From the NCBI RefSeq assembly GCF_900105155.1, contig NZ_LT629762.1:992001-1056000 (forward strand): a DNA stretch of 64,000 bases, given 5' to 3'. Position 1 is the first letter of the stretch. Each line of letters opens with the position of its first letter. Made by a program: the position numbers and the translations under genes. The stretch is from Pseudomonas prosekii (GTDB taxonomy: Bacteria > Pseudomonadota > Gammaproteobacteria > Pseudomonadales > Pseudomonadaceae). Positions 1 to 8,550 of this stretch are shown one piece after another. The notes beneath the pieces were generated by a model that was given only the letters and a program-made list of their open reading frames with translations, had not been told where the DNA came from and did not search any database.

Positions 1-62
1 TCCTACAGGATTCGTGTGGGGCCAGTCGGGGCGGAGCTGCCTGCGAAGTTGATGTGTAGGAC

Positions 63-467
63 TTAGTGCCGAACCAGCTTCTCCATCGCCGCATCGGCGA
101 GGAAGGACGAGCGGCTTTTGACGTTGTGCTCGCGCACATAACGGTCAATCCGCTGGATGACGTAGCCGGGCAACGTCACATTGACCTTCTCGGTTTTGCC
201 CATGTACGGCGAGATGTCCAGTTCCAGCATTCCCCAGCCCATGTCGGCAAATTCAGGATTGCCCCGGTGCGTGGCGGCTGAGGTCGGCATCGGAATCGGC
301 TCTCCGTCCGCAGCGATTTCCTGCAGCATGATGTGAGCAACCTCGACCGCCGCGTTATAGGCGAATTCAAATGTATCTCCGGCCGTTACTGCGCCAGGAA
401 TGTCGGGGATCTGAATACCGATCGCGGTGTTCTCGTCGCCCCACTCGATGCAGATGGGATATTGCAT
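63..467 (-). CDS. hicB: HicB-family antitoxin
   Basis: Antitoxin of a type II toxin-antitoxin pair. It should bind and neutralise HicA and repress the operon. The 134-aa protein has the HicB N-terminal fold (about residues 1-60, starting MQYPICIEWG) and a C-terminal ribbon-helix-helix/CopG-like DNA-binding segment (about 90-134, VNVTLPGYVIQRIDRYVREH). The start at 467 is chosen because the ATG overlaps the hicA stop by one base (TAATG) and a GGAG lies just upstream; the open frame extends further upstream but runs inside hicA. Toxin-first order with translational coupling is normal for hicAB. Identification is from family knowledge and is confident. Confidence 0.9.
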   Translation of the reverse strand: MQYPICIEWGDENTAIGIQIPDIPGAVTAGDTFEFAYNAAVEVAHIMLQEIAADGEPIPMPTSAATHRGNPEFADMGWGMLELDISPYMGKTEKVNVTLPGYVIQRIDRYVREHNVKSRSSFLADAAMEKLVRH

Positions 468-679
468 TATGGATCTCCTGCGTAACTGGCTGGCGGGCAG
501 TGCAGCCCGGCGCGCCCCCTGATGCTTTTTACCGTTCCAATCGGCAAATCCTTTTTCGGCTGCGGAACGGGAATCGTGTACGGGTTGTAACGGTGAGTGA
601 AGAGATGGTGACTGCCGGTGACCCGATCCAACGTCCAGCCCGCCTCTTCCAGCTCCTTGATCAGTAACCTGCTCTGCAC
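467..679 (-). CDS. hicA: HicA-family mRNA interferase toxin
   Basis: Small toxin (70 aa) of the HicA family, which cleaves mRNA through a dsRBD-like fold with one catalytic histidine. The signature TGSHHLFTH is at residues 21-29. The start is a GTG at 679 with a strong AGGAGG seven bases upstream; it gives the usual HicA N terminus (QSRLLIKELEEAGW). An in-frame ATG at 706 lies upstream of that Shine-Dalgarno and would add nine residues, so it was rejected. The C terminus (GLHCPPASYAGDP) is slightly longer than typical HicA proteins. It overlaps hicB by one base. Confidence 0.9.
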   Translation of the reverse strand: MQSRLLIKELEEAGWTLDRVTGSHHLFTHRYNPYTIPVPQPKKDLPIGTVKSIRGRAGLHCPPASYAGDP

Positions 680-704
680 ACCAGCCTCCTTGCTCGGGCC
701 AATC

Positions 705-731
705 AAAAGTAACCCTAGAGTTATCTTTACT
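705..731. promoter_or_regulatory. possible hicAB operator
   Basis: About 25 bases upstream of the hicA GTG there is an imperfect inverted repeat: GTAAC, six bases, GTTAT. An outer AGTAA/TTACT pair (708-712 and 727-731) surrounds it. HicB proteins with a ribbon-helix-helix domain usually repress their own promoter at such palindromes. This is a position-based inference only, and no convincing -35/-10 pair was found. Confidence 0.3.
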
Positions 732-895
732 CAAGCACAAAATAAGTGATGGCGACGCTTGGTTGTTTTGCGGGATGTGAGGTGTGGGTTGGCGGCGAAT
801 CATTCGATGTGTCTGACGAGGGAATCTTTCAGCGTATAGCCGGGCGTTTATTGAGCAGGTCCAGCGAGACCAGCCGTGCTCCTCTCACAATCCAC

Positions 896-922
896 AAAAA
901 AAAAGGCGATCCGAAGATCGCC
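896..922 (-). terminator. Rho-independent terminator of the lipoprotein/ccm transcript
   Basis: Read on the minus strand: a 7-bp stem GGCGATC/GATCGCC with a TTCG tetraloop, followed by a run of nine T. It lies 12 bases after the lipoprotein stop codon. It marks the end of transcription coming from the ccm operon side. Confidence 0.9.
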
Positions 923-934
923 GCTTTCATTCAC

Positions 935-1351
935 TTACTGCCCAAACTGTCTGCCCAACCCACCCGGTACGCCGTGGATGTCGGTTTCTTCCCACGGGCC
1001 GTTGGGGCTGATTGAGCGGCTCCAGCCGTTGTTCCAGCGGTAGTAGGTGCGCTGGCGGTAGAAGGTGTTGGTTTGGTCGTCGAGGACGTAGACGCCCATC
1101 TTCGCGTCCCAGTGGCTGTTGCCACCCGGTGGTGGGGCGAAGCTGGCGGAGGTGCGTGGAACCGGTTTTGCCGGTTTTGCCGGTTTGGCCGGGATGCTCG
1201 GCTTGCCTGGCGATGGCGTCGGTGAAGGCGTCGGGCTTGGCTGCGAGGGCGGGATCGGCGGCAGCGGTGCCGGCTCCGGCCGATGGACCGCACAAGCGCT
1301 TAACCCCATGACCAGACTGAGCAGGGTGATTCGAGCGAAGGCGGTCGTCAT
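935..1351 (-). CDS. small proline-rich lipoprotein
   Basis: A 138-aa secreted lipoprotein of unknown function. A signal peptide ends in the lipobox LSAC with the lipidated Cys at residue 20. It is followed by a low-complexity linker (about 24-63) built of P/S/T units and repeated PAKPAKPAKP. The C-terminal part (about 68-138) is rich in Tyr and Trp (YRQRTYYRWNNGW). The gene begins 14 bases after ccmI stops and ends at a strong terminator, so it may be the last gene of the ccm transcript. No known role in cytochrome maturation is implied. The function is not recognised. Confidence 0.75.
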   Translation of the reverse strand: MTTAFARITLLSLVMGLSACAVHRPEPAPLPPIPPSQPSPTPSPTPSPGKPSIPAKPAKPAKPVPRTSASFAPPPGGNSHWDAKMGVYVLDDQTNTFYRQRTYYRWNNGWSRSISPNGPWEETDIHGVPGGLGRQFGQ

Positions 1352-1365
1352 GGTGGCGGTTCCTG

Positions 1366-2565
1366 TTATTTATCCGGGCTGTCGATGGTCACTGCTTGGG
1401 GCGCGGTGGTACTGCTGGCCAGTGGCTGGCTGCGACCGATCCATTCGCCGGCAGTCGGTTGGCCGGCGCGGGAAATGCGCGCAACCAGTTGGACTTCAGG
1501 GAAGTTCGACAGTTTCAACTGCGGCATCATTGCGTCGGCATCGCCCAGTTCGACGGTGGCCGGCAGGTCCGCGACGGTCAGGCGTTTGGCGGCCAGCGGT
1601 GCCGGTGGGCCGGAGGTGGCACGGGCGAAAATGAACACGCTGTCGCCCGGTTGGACCTTGGCTTTCAGCTCCGCCGCGAGGTCAACGCGAACCTTGAGCA
1701 ACGCGCCTTTCGCTGCTGGGGCCTGGGCCACTTTGCCGCCGCCGGCCTCAAGTTTCTCGGTAGCGCGGGCGATGCCGCCCTGCAGCGCGCCACGGGAATT
1801 GTCGTCCGGCGGCAGTTGCGCCAGCAGGCGATTCCAATAGTCGATGGCGTCCTGGAAACGCTCGGCCTCAAACGCGGCGATGCCGAGCAGACCCAGGCTG
1901 GTGACTTCCTTCGGATCGGCTTTCAATGCTTCGTCGGTCAGGGCCTGGATCTTGTCCGACCACTTTTTGCCATCGGCAAAATACTGCGCCTGCGCCCATT
2001 GGCCGAGCAATTCCGGCTGACGGCCCGCCAGATTGACTGTGCGCTCGAAAATCTTTGCCGCATCACCCGGCCGATCCTGAGCCATGTAGGTGCGACCGAG
2101 GAAGTACAAACCCTCCGCCGAATCCGGCTGCGCCTCGACGGCACGCTCCAGACGACGGGTCATTTCTTCCATCGACTGCGGTGCCTGGGCGAACTCGCGG
2201 GTCAATTCGACTTTGTCGCTGGCGCCGAAATGCAGGTACAGCGCCAAGCCCAGAACCGGCACCAGAATCGCCGCCAGCAAGGGCAGCGGTTTGCCCAGAC
2301 GCGATACACGCGGCGCCGCAACGCCTTCGGTGTCGGCAAGCAACTCGCGGGCGGCCTCGGCGCGGCCGGTGTCCAGTTGCGTCGCGTTGAGCACGCCCTC
2401 CTCCTGCTGAGTCTGCAACTCAGCCACGCGCTCCTGATACAGCGCGACGTTCAGGGCAGTACGATCCTCTTCGAGCTGAGCGCGACGACCGCGCAACACC
2501 GGGATCAACAGAAAACTCAGGGCAACCAGAAGTAGCAGACCTGCAGCGAGCCAGAAATCAATCAT
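1366..2565 (-). CDS. ccmI: cytochrome c biogenesis protein CcmI (CycH)
   Basis: CcmI is the apocytochrome c chaperone of the system I haem-ligation complex (CcmFHI). It binds the C-terminal helix of apocytochrome c through TPR repeats on the periplasmic side. The 399-aa protein starts with a membrane segment ([20 protein letters not shown]) and a heptad-rich cytoplasmic loop. A second membrane segment follows (about 94-110), then TPR-like repeats (about 125-260) and a C-terminal beta-rich domain of the kind seen in longer CcmI proteins. It overlaps ccmH by four bases (ATGA) and is the last ccm gene of the operon. Confidence 0.93.
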   Translation of the reverse strand: MIDFWLAAGLLLLVALSFLLIPVLRGRRAQLEEDRTALNVALYQERVAELQTQQEEGVLNATQLDTGRAEAARELLADTEGVAAPRVSRLGKPLPLLAAILVPVLGLALYLHFGASDKVELTREFAQAPQSMEEMTRRLERAVEAQPDSAEGLYFLGRTYMAQDRPGDAAKIFERTVNLAGRQPELLGQWAQAQYFADGKKWSDKIQALTDEALKADPKEVTSLGLLGIAAFEAERFQDAIDYWNRLLAQLPPDDNSRGALQGGIARATEKLEAGGGKVAQAPAAKGALLKVRVDLAAELKAKVQPGDSVFIFARATSGPPAPLAAKRLTVADLPATVELGDADAMMPQLKLSNFPEVQLVARISRAGQPTAGEWIGRSQPLASSTTAPQAVTIDSPDK

Positions 2566-3032
2566 TCTTGGTTTTTATCCAACAGGTGGTCGAGGCGTTG
2601 ACGCTCCTCGGCAGAAAGCGTGTCCGGGGTGTCAGCGCGTTGCACACGACGACGGCGGACGATCACGGCGATGATCACGAAACCGCCGAGCAAAAGTCCG
2701 GCGGGGCCGAACCAGAGCAAGGCAGTCTTGGCGTTGAGAGCGGGTTTGTAGCGGACGAAATCACCGTAACGGTCGACCATGAAATCGATGATCTGCTGGT
2801 TGTCCTTGCCCTCGCCCAACATGCGGAAAATCTCTTTGCGCAGGTCGGCGGCGATCGGTGCGTTGGAATCGGCAATGTCCTGATTCTGGCACTTGGGGCA
2901 ACGCAGCTCCTTGGTCAGCTCGCGAAAACGCTCGCGGTCACCTTCCTTGGCGAACTCGTAAGTGTCGATGGCCGCGTGCGCCACGCCGGCCATGCTCAAA
3001 CCCAAAACAACCGCGGCGAGCCAGCGCTTCAT
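2562..3032 (-). CDS. ccmH: cytochrome c maturation protein CcmH (thiol-reducing)
   Basis: CcmH keeps the haem-binding cysteines of apocytochrome c reduced and partners CcmG and CcmF in the periplasm. The 156-aa precursor has a signal sequence (about 1-20, ending VAHA), the family signature [19 protein letters not shown] with the redox pair Cys45/Cys48, and a C-terminal membrane anchor (about 105-127). The length matches the short CcmH type in which CcmI is a separate protein, as seen next door. It overlaps both neighbours by four bases, consistent with translational coupling. Confidence 0.94.
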   Translation of the reverse strand: MKRWLAAVVLGLSMAGVAHAAIDTYEFAKEGDRERFRELTKELRCPKCQNQDIADSNAPIAADLRKEIFRMLGEGKDNQQIIDFMVDRYGDFVRYKPALNAKTALLWFGPAGLLLGGFVIIAVIVRRRRVQRADTPDTLSAEERQRLDHLLDKNQE

Positions 3033-3565
3033 GGCTTGGCCTCATCGACCAGTGCCTGATACTTGGCCGCGAGTTTTTCGCGCCAGACCTGTTCGTCGAT
3101 CACGCCGACGAACTTGTCGCGGATGATGCCCTTGGCGTCGATGAAAAAGGTTTCCGGCGCGCCGTAGACACCGAGGTTCAGGCCCAGCGTGCCTTCGTCG
3201 TCACGGATGTCCAGTTGATAGGGATTGTGAAATTCGGCCAGCCACTTCAAGGCGTCGGCATTGACGTCCTTATAGTTGATGCCGTAGATCACCACGCCCT
3301 TCTCGGCCAGTTTGTTCAGCACCGGGTGTTCGACCCGGCAGGAAATGCACCAGGTGCCCCAAACGTTGACCAGCGCCGGTTTGCCGAGGATGTCAGCCTT
3401 GGTCAGGGTTTTGTCGCCCTGCACGGCCGGTAGGGAAAACTCCGGGAACGGCTTGTTGATCATTGCCGACGGCAGCTCGGCCGGGTCCAGGTACAAGCCG
3501 CGATAAAGGAACACCGCCACCAGCAGGAAAATCGCCAGCGGCAACACCATCAACCAACGTTTCAT
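3029..3565 (-). CDS. ccmG: thiol:disulfide interchange protein CcmG (DsbE)
   Basis: Membrane-anchored periplasmic thioredoxin that passes electrons from DsbD/CcdA to CcmH and apocytochrome c. The 178-aa protein has an N-terminal anchor (about 5-22) and a thioredoxin domain. The active site is WGTWCISCRVEHP, with cysteines at 73 and 76. The residue after the first Cys is Ile, where many CcmG/DsbE proteins have Pro. The acidic, non-oxidising CcmG features after the active site are otherwise present. It overlaps ccmF and ccmH by four bases each. Confidence 0.94.
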   Translation of the reverse strand: MKRWLMVLPLAIFLLVAVFLYRGLYLDPAELPSAMINKPFPEFSLPAVQGDKTLTKADILGKPALVNVWGTWCISCRVEHPVLNKLAEKGVVIYGINYKDVNADALKWLAEFHNPYQLDIRDDEGTLGLNLGVYGAPETFFIDAKGIIRDKFVGVIDEQVWREKLAAKYQALVDEAKP

Positions 3566-5550
3566 ACCGTGGCTCCCGTCATGCCCAATGCTTCACGCAC
3601 GCGGCTTTTCACCTTGACCCGATAACGCCGGTCCATCGCCGCGAGCAAGCCGCCGGCGCCGGTGAGCAAGCCGCCGAACCAGATCCAGCGCACGAACGGT
3701 TTGACGTGCACACGCACGGCCCAGGCGCCATCGCCCAGCGGTTCGCCGAGGGCGACGTAGATGTCGCGGGTGAAACCGGCGTCGATCCCGGCTTCGGTCA
3801 TCACCGAGTTTTGCACCGTGTACAGACGTTTTTCCGGGTGCAGCACGCTGACTTCCTTGCCATCGCGCACAACGCGGATGGTGCCCTTGTCGGACGTGAA
3901 GTTCGGCCCTTCAAAATGCTTGGCGCCTTCGAAGATGAAGTGATAACCGGCCAGGTCCATGGACTCGCCCGGCGCCAGGCGCAAGTCGCGCTCGGCACTG
4001 TTCTGGCTCGACAACACCACGCCGAGCGCGCACACGGCGATGCCCAAGTGCGCAATCTGCATGCCCCAATAGCTGCGGGTCAGGCTCGGCAGGCCTTTGA
4101 TCAGGCCTTTGTGGCGAGTCTTGTCGATGATGTCGCGCACGCCGGCCAGCAACACCCACGCGGCGAGCATGAACGTGGCGAGCACCGCCCAATTGAAATC
4201 GCCGTAGGCAATGCCGGCGACCACGGCCAACGCCGCGCTGCCGAGCAACACCGGGGTCAGCATGCCGACCAGCCATTTGACCGGGGTGTCCTTCCAGCGC
4301 ACCAGCATGCCGATGGCCATCACTACCATCAGCAATGCCATCAACGGAATGAACAACGCATTGAAGTACGGCGGGCCGACCGACAGCTTGGCGCCGGTCA
4401 TCGCATCGAGGATCAGCGGGTACAACGTACCGAGCAGGATCATCGAAGCGGCCACCACCAGTACCAGGTTATTGCCCAGCAACAGGGTTTCGCGGGACCA
4501 GAGGTTGAAACCGACATGGCTTTTGACCACTGGCGCGCGCAGGGCGAACAGCGTCAGCGAACCACCGACCACAAACAGCAGGAAGATCAGGATAAACACG
4601 CCGCGCTCAGGATCGGAGGCGAAGGCGTGCACCGAGGTCAACACCCCTGAACGCACGAGGAATGTCCCGAGCAGGCTCAGCGAGAACGCGGCGATTGCCA
4701 GCAACACCGTCCAGCTCTTGAACACGCCACGTTTTTCGGTGACCGCCAACGAGTGAATCAGCGCCGTGCCGACCAGCCAAGGCATGAACGAAGCGTTTTC
4801 CACCGGATCCCAGAACCACCAGCCGCCCCAGCCGAGTTCGTAATACGCCCACCACGAGCCCAGCGTGATGCCGATGCCGAGGAACGCCCATGCAACGATG
4901 GTCCACGGCCGCGACCAGCGCGCCCATGCCGCATCCAGTCGACCGCCCAACAGTGCGGCGATGGCGAAAGCGAAAGCGACCGAGAAACCGACGTAACCCA
5001 TGTACAGCATCGGCGGATGCACGATCAGGCCGATGTCTTGCAGCAATGGATTGAGGTCACGACCATCAGTCGGGATCTGCGGCAGGATGCGCGCGAACGG
5101 GTTGGACGTGAGGATCAGGAACAGCAGGAAACCGGTGCTGATCATGCCCATCACCGCCAGTACGCGGGCGAGCATGACTTGCGGCAACTGGCGGGAGAAC
5201 ACCGACACCGCGAAGGTCCAGCCGCCGAGGATCAGCGCCCAGAGCAGCAACGAGCCTTCGTGCGCGCCCCACACTGCACTGAATTTGTAGTACCACGGCA
5301 ACGCGGTGTTGGAATTGCTGGCCACGTAAGCGACGGAGAAATCGTCGGTCATGAACGCGTAAGTCAGGCAACCGAAGGAAAACAACAGGAAGGCAAACTG
5401 GCCCCACGCGGCGGGCTGCGCGAGGCTCATCCACAAGCGGTCGCCGCGCCAGGCGCCCATCAACGGCACGAAGGCCTGAACCAGCGCAAAACACAGCGCG
5501 AGAATCATGGCCAGTTGGCCCAATTCCGGAATGAACAGTGCAGAGGTCAT
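3562..5550 (-). CDS. ccmF: haem lyase subunit CcmF
   Basis: CcmF is the large integral membrane subunit of cytochrome c haem lyase; it receives haem from holo-CcmE and helps attach it to CxxCH motifs. The 662-aa protein is strongly hydrophobic with many membrane segments. It contains the tryptophan-rich haem-handling signature WGGWWFWDPVENASFMPW and conserved periplasmic histidines (for example in IVHPPMLYMGYVG). The ATG at 5550 has GGAGG at ideal distance; a GTG three bases upstream is possible. It starts four bases after the ccmE stop. Confidence 0.95.
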   Translation of the reverse strand: MTSALFIPELGQLAMILALCFALVQAFVPLMGAWRGDRLWMSLAQPAAWGQFAFLLFSFGCLTYAFMTDDFSVAYVASNSNTALPWYYKFSAVWGAHEGSLLLWALILGGWTFAVSVFSRQLPQVMLARVLAVMGMISTGFLLFLILTSNPFARILPQIPTDGRDLNPLLQDIGLIVHPPMLYMGYVGFSVAFAFAIAALLGGRLDAAWARWSRPWTIVAWAFLGIGITLGSWWAYYELGWGGWWFWDPVENASFMPWLVGTALIHSLAVTEKRGVFKSWTVLLAIAAFSLSLLGTFLVRSGVLTSVHAFASDPERGVFILIFLLFVVGGSLTLFALRAPVVKSHVGFNLWSRETLLLGNNLVLVVAASMILLGTLYPLILDAMTGAKLSVGPPYFNALFIPLMALLMVVMAIGMLVRWKDTPVKWLVGMLTPVLLGSAALAVVAGIAYGDFNWAVLATFMLAAWVLLAGVRDIIDKTRHKGLIKGLPSLTRSYWGMQIAHLGIAVCALGVVLSSQNSAERDLRLAPGESMDLAGYHFIFEGAKHFEGPNFTSDKGTIRVVRDGKEVSVLHPEKRLYTVQNSVMTEAGIDAGFTRDIYVALGEPLGDGAWAVRVHVKPFVRWIWFGGLLTGAGGLLAAMDRRYRVKVKSRVREALGMTGATV

Positions 5551-5554
5551 CACA

Positions 5555-6010
5555 TCAACCCTCCTTTGCTGGGGTGGGCGCGGATTGACCGCTGTCTTTC
5601 AACGCCTTGGTGACTTCGGGCGGCATGTATTTCTCGTCGTGCTTGGCCAGCACTTCGTCGGCGACCACTACGCCATCGGCGTTGATTTTGCCCAGCGCAA
5701 CGATGCCCTGCCCTTCGCGGAACAGGTCCGGGAGGATCCCGCGATAGCTGATGGTCACGGATTTGTTGAAGTCGGTGACGATGAATTTGACGTCCAGCGA
5801 ATCACCGGAACGTTGCAGCGACCCTGCCTCGACCATGCCGCCGGCACGGATGCGCGTGTCTTGCGGGGCTTCGCCGTTGGCGATCTGGGTCGGTGTGTAA
5901 AACAGATTGATGTTCTGCTGCAGCGCGCTCAGGGCCAGGCCAACGGCTGCGCCGACCCCGACGAGAATCGCGAGAATGATGATAAGACGCTTTTTGCGCA
6001 GCGGATTCAC
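5555..6010 (-). CDS. ccmE: haem chaperone CcmE
   Basis: Periplasmic haem chaperone that binds haem covalently after CcmC loads it, then hands it to CcmF. The 151-aa protein has one N-terminal membrane anchor (about 9-29), an OB-fold beta barrel, and the haem-binding motif HDEKYMP with His124 and Tyr128. The start is a GTG at 6010, placed by the GTGA overlap with the ccmD stop and a GGGAG upstream. The frame is open much further upstream, but that stretch is antisense-like sequence over ccmD and ccmC. Confidence 0.94.
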   Translation of the reverse strand: MNPLRKKRLIIILAILVGVGAAVGLALSALQQNINLFYTPTQIANGEAPQDTRIRAGGMVEAGSLQRSGDSLDVKFIVTDFNKSVTISYRGILPDLFREGQGIVALGKINADGVVVADEVLAKHDEKYMPPEVTKALKDSGQSAPTPAKEG

Positions 6011-6183
6011 TTGCCGTTCTCCCGGCGCAAACGACGCGCCTCTTGTTGCAGATACCGCTTGCGGGCCAGGATCGGCGCCGCCACGTTGAGGACCAGCACG
6101 GCCAGGCAGATGCCATAGGCGGACCAGACATACAGGCCATGATGGCCCATGGCGATGAAGTCGCCGAATGAAGCAAAACTCAT
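6007..6183 (-). CDS. ccmD: haem exporter small subunit CcmD
   Basis: CcmD is a tiny membrane protein that stabilises the CcmABC-CcmE complex and promotes release of holo-CcmE. The 58-aa product starts [20 protein letters not shown] and has a single membrane helix (about 17-38). A basic C-terminal tail follows ([19 protein letters not shown]). Its ATG overlaps the ccmC stop (ATGA) and its TGA overlaps the ccmE GTG (GTGA). Position, hydropathy and the charged tail all match the family. Confidence 0.93.
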   Translation of the reverse strand: MSFASFGDFIAMGHHGLYVWSAYGICLAVLVLNVAAPILARKRYLQQEARRLRRENGK

Positions 6184-6935
6184 CGTGCGACCTCCAGACT
6201 GTTCTGCACTTCGGCCTTGACCCAGCTCGCCCGCGCTTCGCGTTTGAGCACTTCAAGACGCATGCGCAGCAACAGCACCGCACCGAAGAAACAGTAGAAA
6301 CCCAGCACCGTCAGCAGCAGCGGCAGCCACATTTCGGCAGGCATCGCCGGTTTTTCGGTGAGGGTGAATGTCGCGCCCTGGTGCAGGGTGTTCCACCACT
6401 CCACCGAGTATTTGATGATCGGGATATTGATCACGCCAACAATCGCCAACACCGCGCAGGCCTTGGCCGCGCTGTCGCGATTGCTGATGGCGTTACCCAG
6501 CGCAATCAACCCGAAGTACAGAAACAGCAGAATCAGCATCGACGTCAGTCGTGCGTCCCAGACCCACCACGAGCCCCACGTCGGTTTGCCCCAGATCGCC
6601 CCAGTGACCAGCGCCACGGCGGTCATCCAGGCACCGATCGGCGCCGCGCATTGCAGAGCGACGTCGGCCAGTTTCATCTTCCAGACCAGCCCGACGATGC
6701 CGCACACCGCCAGCATCACGTAGATGGACTGCGCGAGCATCGCCGCCGGAACGTGGATATAGATGATGCGAAAGCTGTTGCCCTGCTGGTAATCCGGCGG
6801 CGCGAAGGCCAGGCCCCAGACTACGCCGACGGCGATCAGCAGCAACGCCGCGACGCTCAGCCACGGCAGCAGTCTGCCACTGATGCCATAAAACCATTTG
6901 GGTGAGCCGAGCTTATGAAACCAGGTCCAGTTCAT
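6180..6935 (-). CDS. ccmC: haem ABC transporter permease/haem loader CcmC
   Basis: CcmC is the membrane protein that presents haem to CcmE. About 251 aa with six predicted membrane segments and the tryptophan-rich haem-binding motif [18 protein letters not shown], flanked by conserved periplasmic His residues. The start at 6935 ([16 protein letters not shown]) has a GGA seven bases upstream. An ATG at 6947 and a GTG at 6950 are in frame and cannot be excluded. A gap of about 95 bases separates it from ccmB, larger than elsewhere in this operon. Confidence 0.93.
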   Translation of the reverse strand: MNWTWFHKLGSPKWFYGISGRLLPWLSVAALLLIAVGVVWGLAFAPPDYQQGNSFRIIYIHVPAAMLAQSIYVMLAVCGIVGLVWKMKLADVALQCAAPIGAWMTAVALVTGAIWGKPTWGSWWVWDARLTSMLILLFLYFGLIALGNAISNRDSAAKACAVLAIVGVINIPIIKYSVEWWNTLHQGATFTLTEKPAMPAEMWLPLLLTVLGFYCFFGAVLLLRMRLEVLKREARASWVKAEVQNSLEVAR

Positions 6936-7030
6936 TGCTGTTTCCATCACGGTTGCTGCTCGTTGTCACGAGCTAGCCAAGGGTCTGCTGGCTTTAACCA
7001 ACATGGTTAAAAAATAACCAGACCTCATTA

Positions 7031-7699
7031 TTATTCGCCGACGCTGATCTTCAGGCCAGCAGCTATTGCAAAGGGTGTAAGCGTTATCGCCAGGGCGGTC
7101 AGGCTACCAAGCCACAGGAGATAACCGGTCGCCGGCATGCCCTGCAAGGCTGCCTGCAAGGCGCCACTGCCGAGAATCAACACCGGGATGTACAGCGGCA
7201 GAATCAGCAGCGCCAGTAACAGGCCGCCGCGTTTCAATCCTACCGTCAACGCTGCGCCCACCGCACCGAGCAGGCTCAGCACCGGTGTACCCAGCAATAA
7301 AGAAAGCAGCAACACCGGCAGACAGGCGGCAGGCAAACCGAGCATCAACGCCAGCAGTGGCGCGAGCAACACCAGCGCCAGCCCGGAGAAGGCCCAGTGT
7401 GCCAGTACCTTGGCCAAAACCAGAAGAGCCAGGGGGTGCGGCGAAAGGACCCACTGTTCCAGCGATCCGTCCTCGAAATCACTGCGGAAAAGCCCGTCCA
7501 GCGAGAGCAGGACCGATAAAAGCGCTGCGACCCAGACCAGTCCCGGAGACAAGGTTTGCAACAATTGAGACTCGGGTCCGACCGCCAACGGGAACAGCGA
7601 CACCACGATGGCGAAGAATACCAACGGATTGGCCAATTCCGCCGGACGACGGAACAGCAAGCGCGCTTCTCGGGCGACCAACAGGCCGAAAACACTCAT
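7031..7699 (-). CDS. ccmB: haem exporter permease CcmB
   Basis: CcmB is the integral membrane partner of the CcmA ATPase in the complex that releases holo-CcmE from CcmC. The 222-aa protein is very hydrophobic with about six membrane segments. It carries the family signature [16 protein letters not shown] near residues 28-43 and an [18 protein letters not shown] cytoplasmic segment that should contact CcmA. It overlaps ccmA by four bases. Confidence 0.94.
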   Translation of the reverse strand: MSVFGLLVAREARLLFRRPAELANPLVFFAIVVSLFPLAVGPESQLLQTLSPGLVWVAALLSVLLSLDGLFRSDFEDGSLEQWVLSPHPLALLVLAKVLAHWAFSGLALVLLAPLLALMLGLPAACLPVLLLSLLLGTPVLSLLGAVGAALTVGLKRGGLLLALLILPLYIPVLILGSGALQAALQGMPATGYLLWLGSLTALAITLTPFAIAAGLKISVGE

Positions 7700-8331
7700 A
7701 CGGCCCAGTTCCCCAGATCAATGTCGCGGTAGCCGGCCGGCATTCGGCTCAGTGTGTGATGCGTGGTCAGGATCACCATGCCGCCGCGTTCGCAGTGCCC
7801 GGCCAGGTGTTCTTCGAGCTGCGCCACGCCTTGCTTGTCGAGCGCGGTAAACGGTTCGTCGAGAATCCACAGCGGCGGGCTGTCGAGGTAAAGCCGCGCC
7901 AGAGCCACGCGCCGCTGCTGGCCTGCCGACAAGGTGTGGCACGGCACATCCTCGAAACCGCGTAAACCGACCGCGGCCAGCGCTTGCCAGATCGCCTCAC
8001 GGCTCGCCGGTTGATGCAGGGCGCAGAGCCAGCTGAGGTTTTCTTCCGGCGTGAGCAAATCCTTGATCCCGGCGGCATGCCCGATCCACAACAGATTGCG
8101 CGCCAGTTCGCCGGGTTGCGCGTTCAGCGGCTGGCCATTGAGCAGCACCTGGCCGGCGGTCGGTTGCATCAGGCCGCTGAGCAAACGCAACAAGCTGGTC
8201 TTGCCGCTGCCGTTGGGGCCGCTGATCTGCAGCATTTCGCCACTGCACAGTCGCAATTCGAGATTTTCGAAAAGCAGCCGAAGGTCTCGCTCACAGGCGA
8301 GGTCAACGGTTTGCAGGACTGGACTGGTCAA
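7696..8331 (-). CDS. ccmA: ABC transporter ATPase CcmA
   Basis: ATPase of the CcmAB complex. The 211-aa protein is a single ABC domain with Walker [10 protein letters not shown] (38-46), signature [13 protein letters not shown] (about 134-146) and Walker B LWILDEPF (154-161), followed by a switch histidine (LTTHH). CcmA hydrolyses ATP to drive release of haem-loaded CcmE rather than to export haem itself. It is the first gene of the ccm operon, and its promoter must lie in the 220-bp divergent region to the right. Confidence 0.95.
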   Translation of the reverse strand: MTSPVLQTVDLACERDLRLLFENLELRLCSGEMLQISGPNGSGKTSLLRLLSGLMQPTAGQVLLNGQPLNAQPGELARNLLWIGHAAGIKDLLTPEENLSWLCALHQPASREAIWQALAAVGLRGFEDVPCHTLSAGQQRRVALARLYLDSPPLWILDEPFTALDKQGVAQLEEHLAGHCERGGMVILTTHHTLSRMPAGYRDIDLGNWAV

Positions 8332-8351
8332 GAGATCAAAGGCCTTTACGT

Positions 8352-8383
8352 TTCAAGTCGGCGGTTCAAGTCGGGTTCAAGTC
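8352..8383. repeat. three direct copies of TTCAAGTC upstream of ccmA
   Basis: The octamer TTCAAGTC occurs at 8352, 8365 and 8376 (spacing 13 and 11 bases), just upstream of ccmA in the divergent region shared with the plus-strand flagellar unit. It could be a binding site or a simple duplication. No known regulator motif was recognised. Confidence 0.5.
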
Positions 8384-8550
8384 AGCAGTGGCGCGGCCGC
8401 TAAAGAGATGCAGCATAGATGCATCGGCAGCCGGTTTTAGAGAGCTGGATCAAAACAATTGAATGTTTTCACCGCTCCCTGAAGACGGGCGGCATTATAC
8501 ATGCCATGCCTTACTCTAAAGAGCGCATTTTCCGAAGGTTGTGACCGCGT

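Noticed and set aside
1..62. Gene fragment at the left edge
   Set aside because: Only a partial REP-like sequence; no coding frame that could be supported.
8440..8530. ANR/FNR box between ccmA and the plus-strand unit
   Set aside because: ATCAAAACAATTGA is present, but the half-sites are in the wrong orientation for TTGAT-N4-ATCAA.
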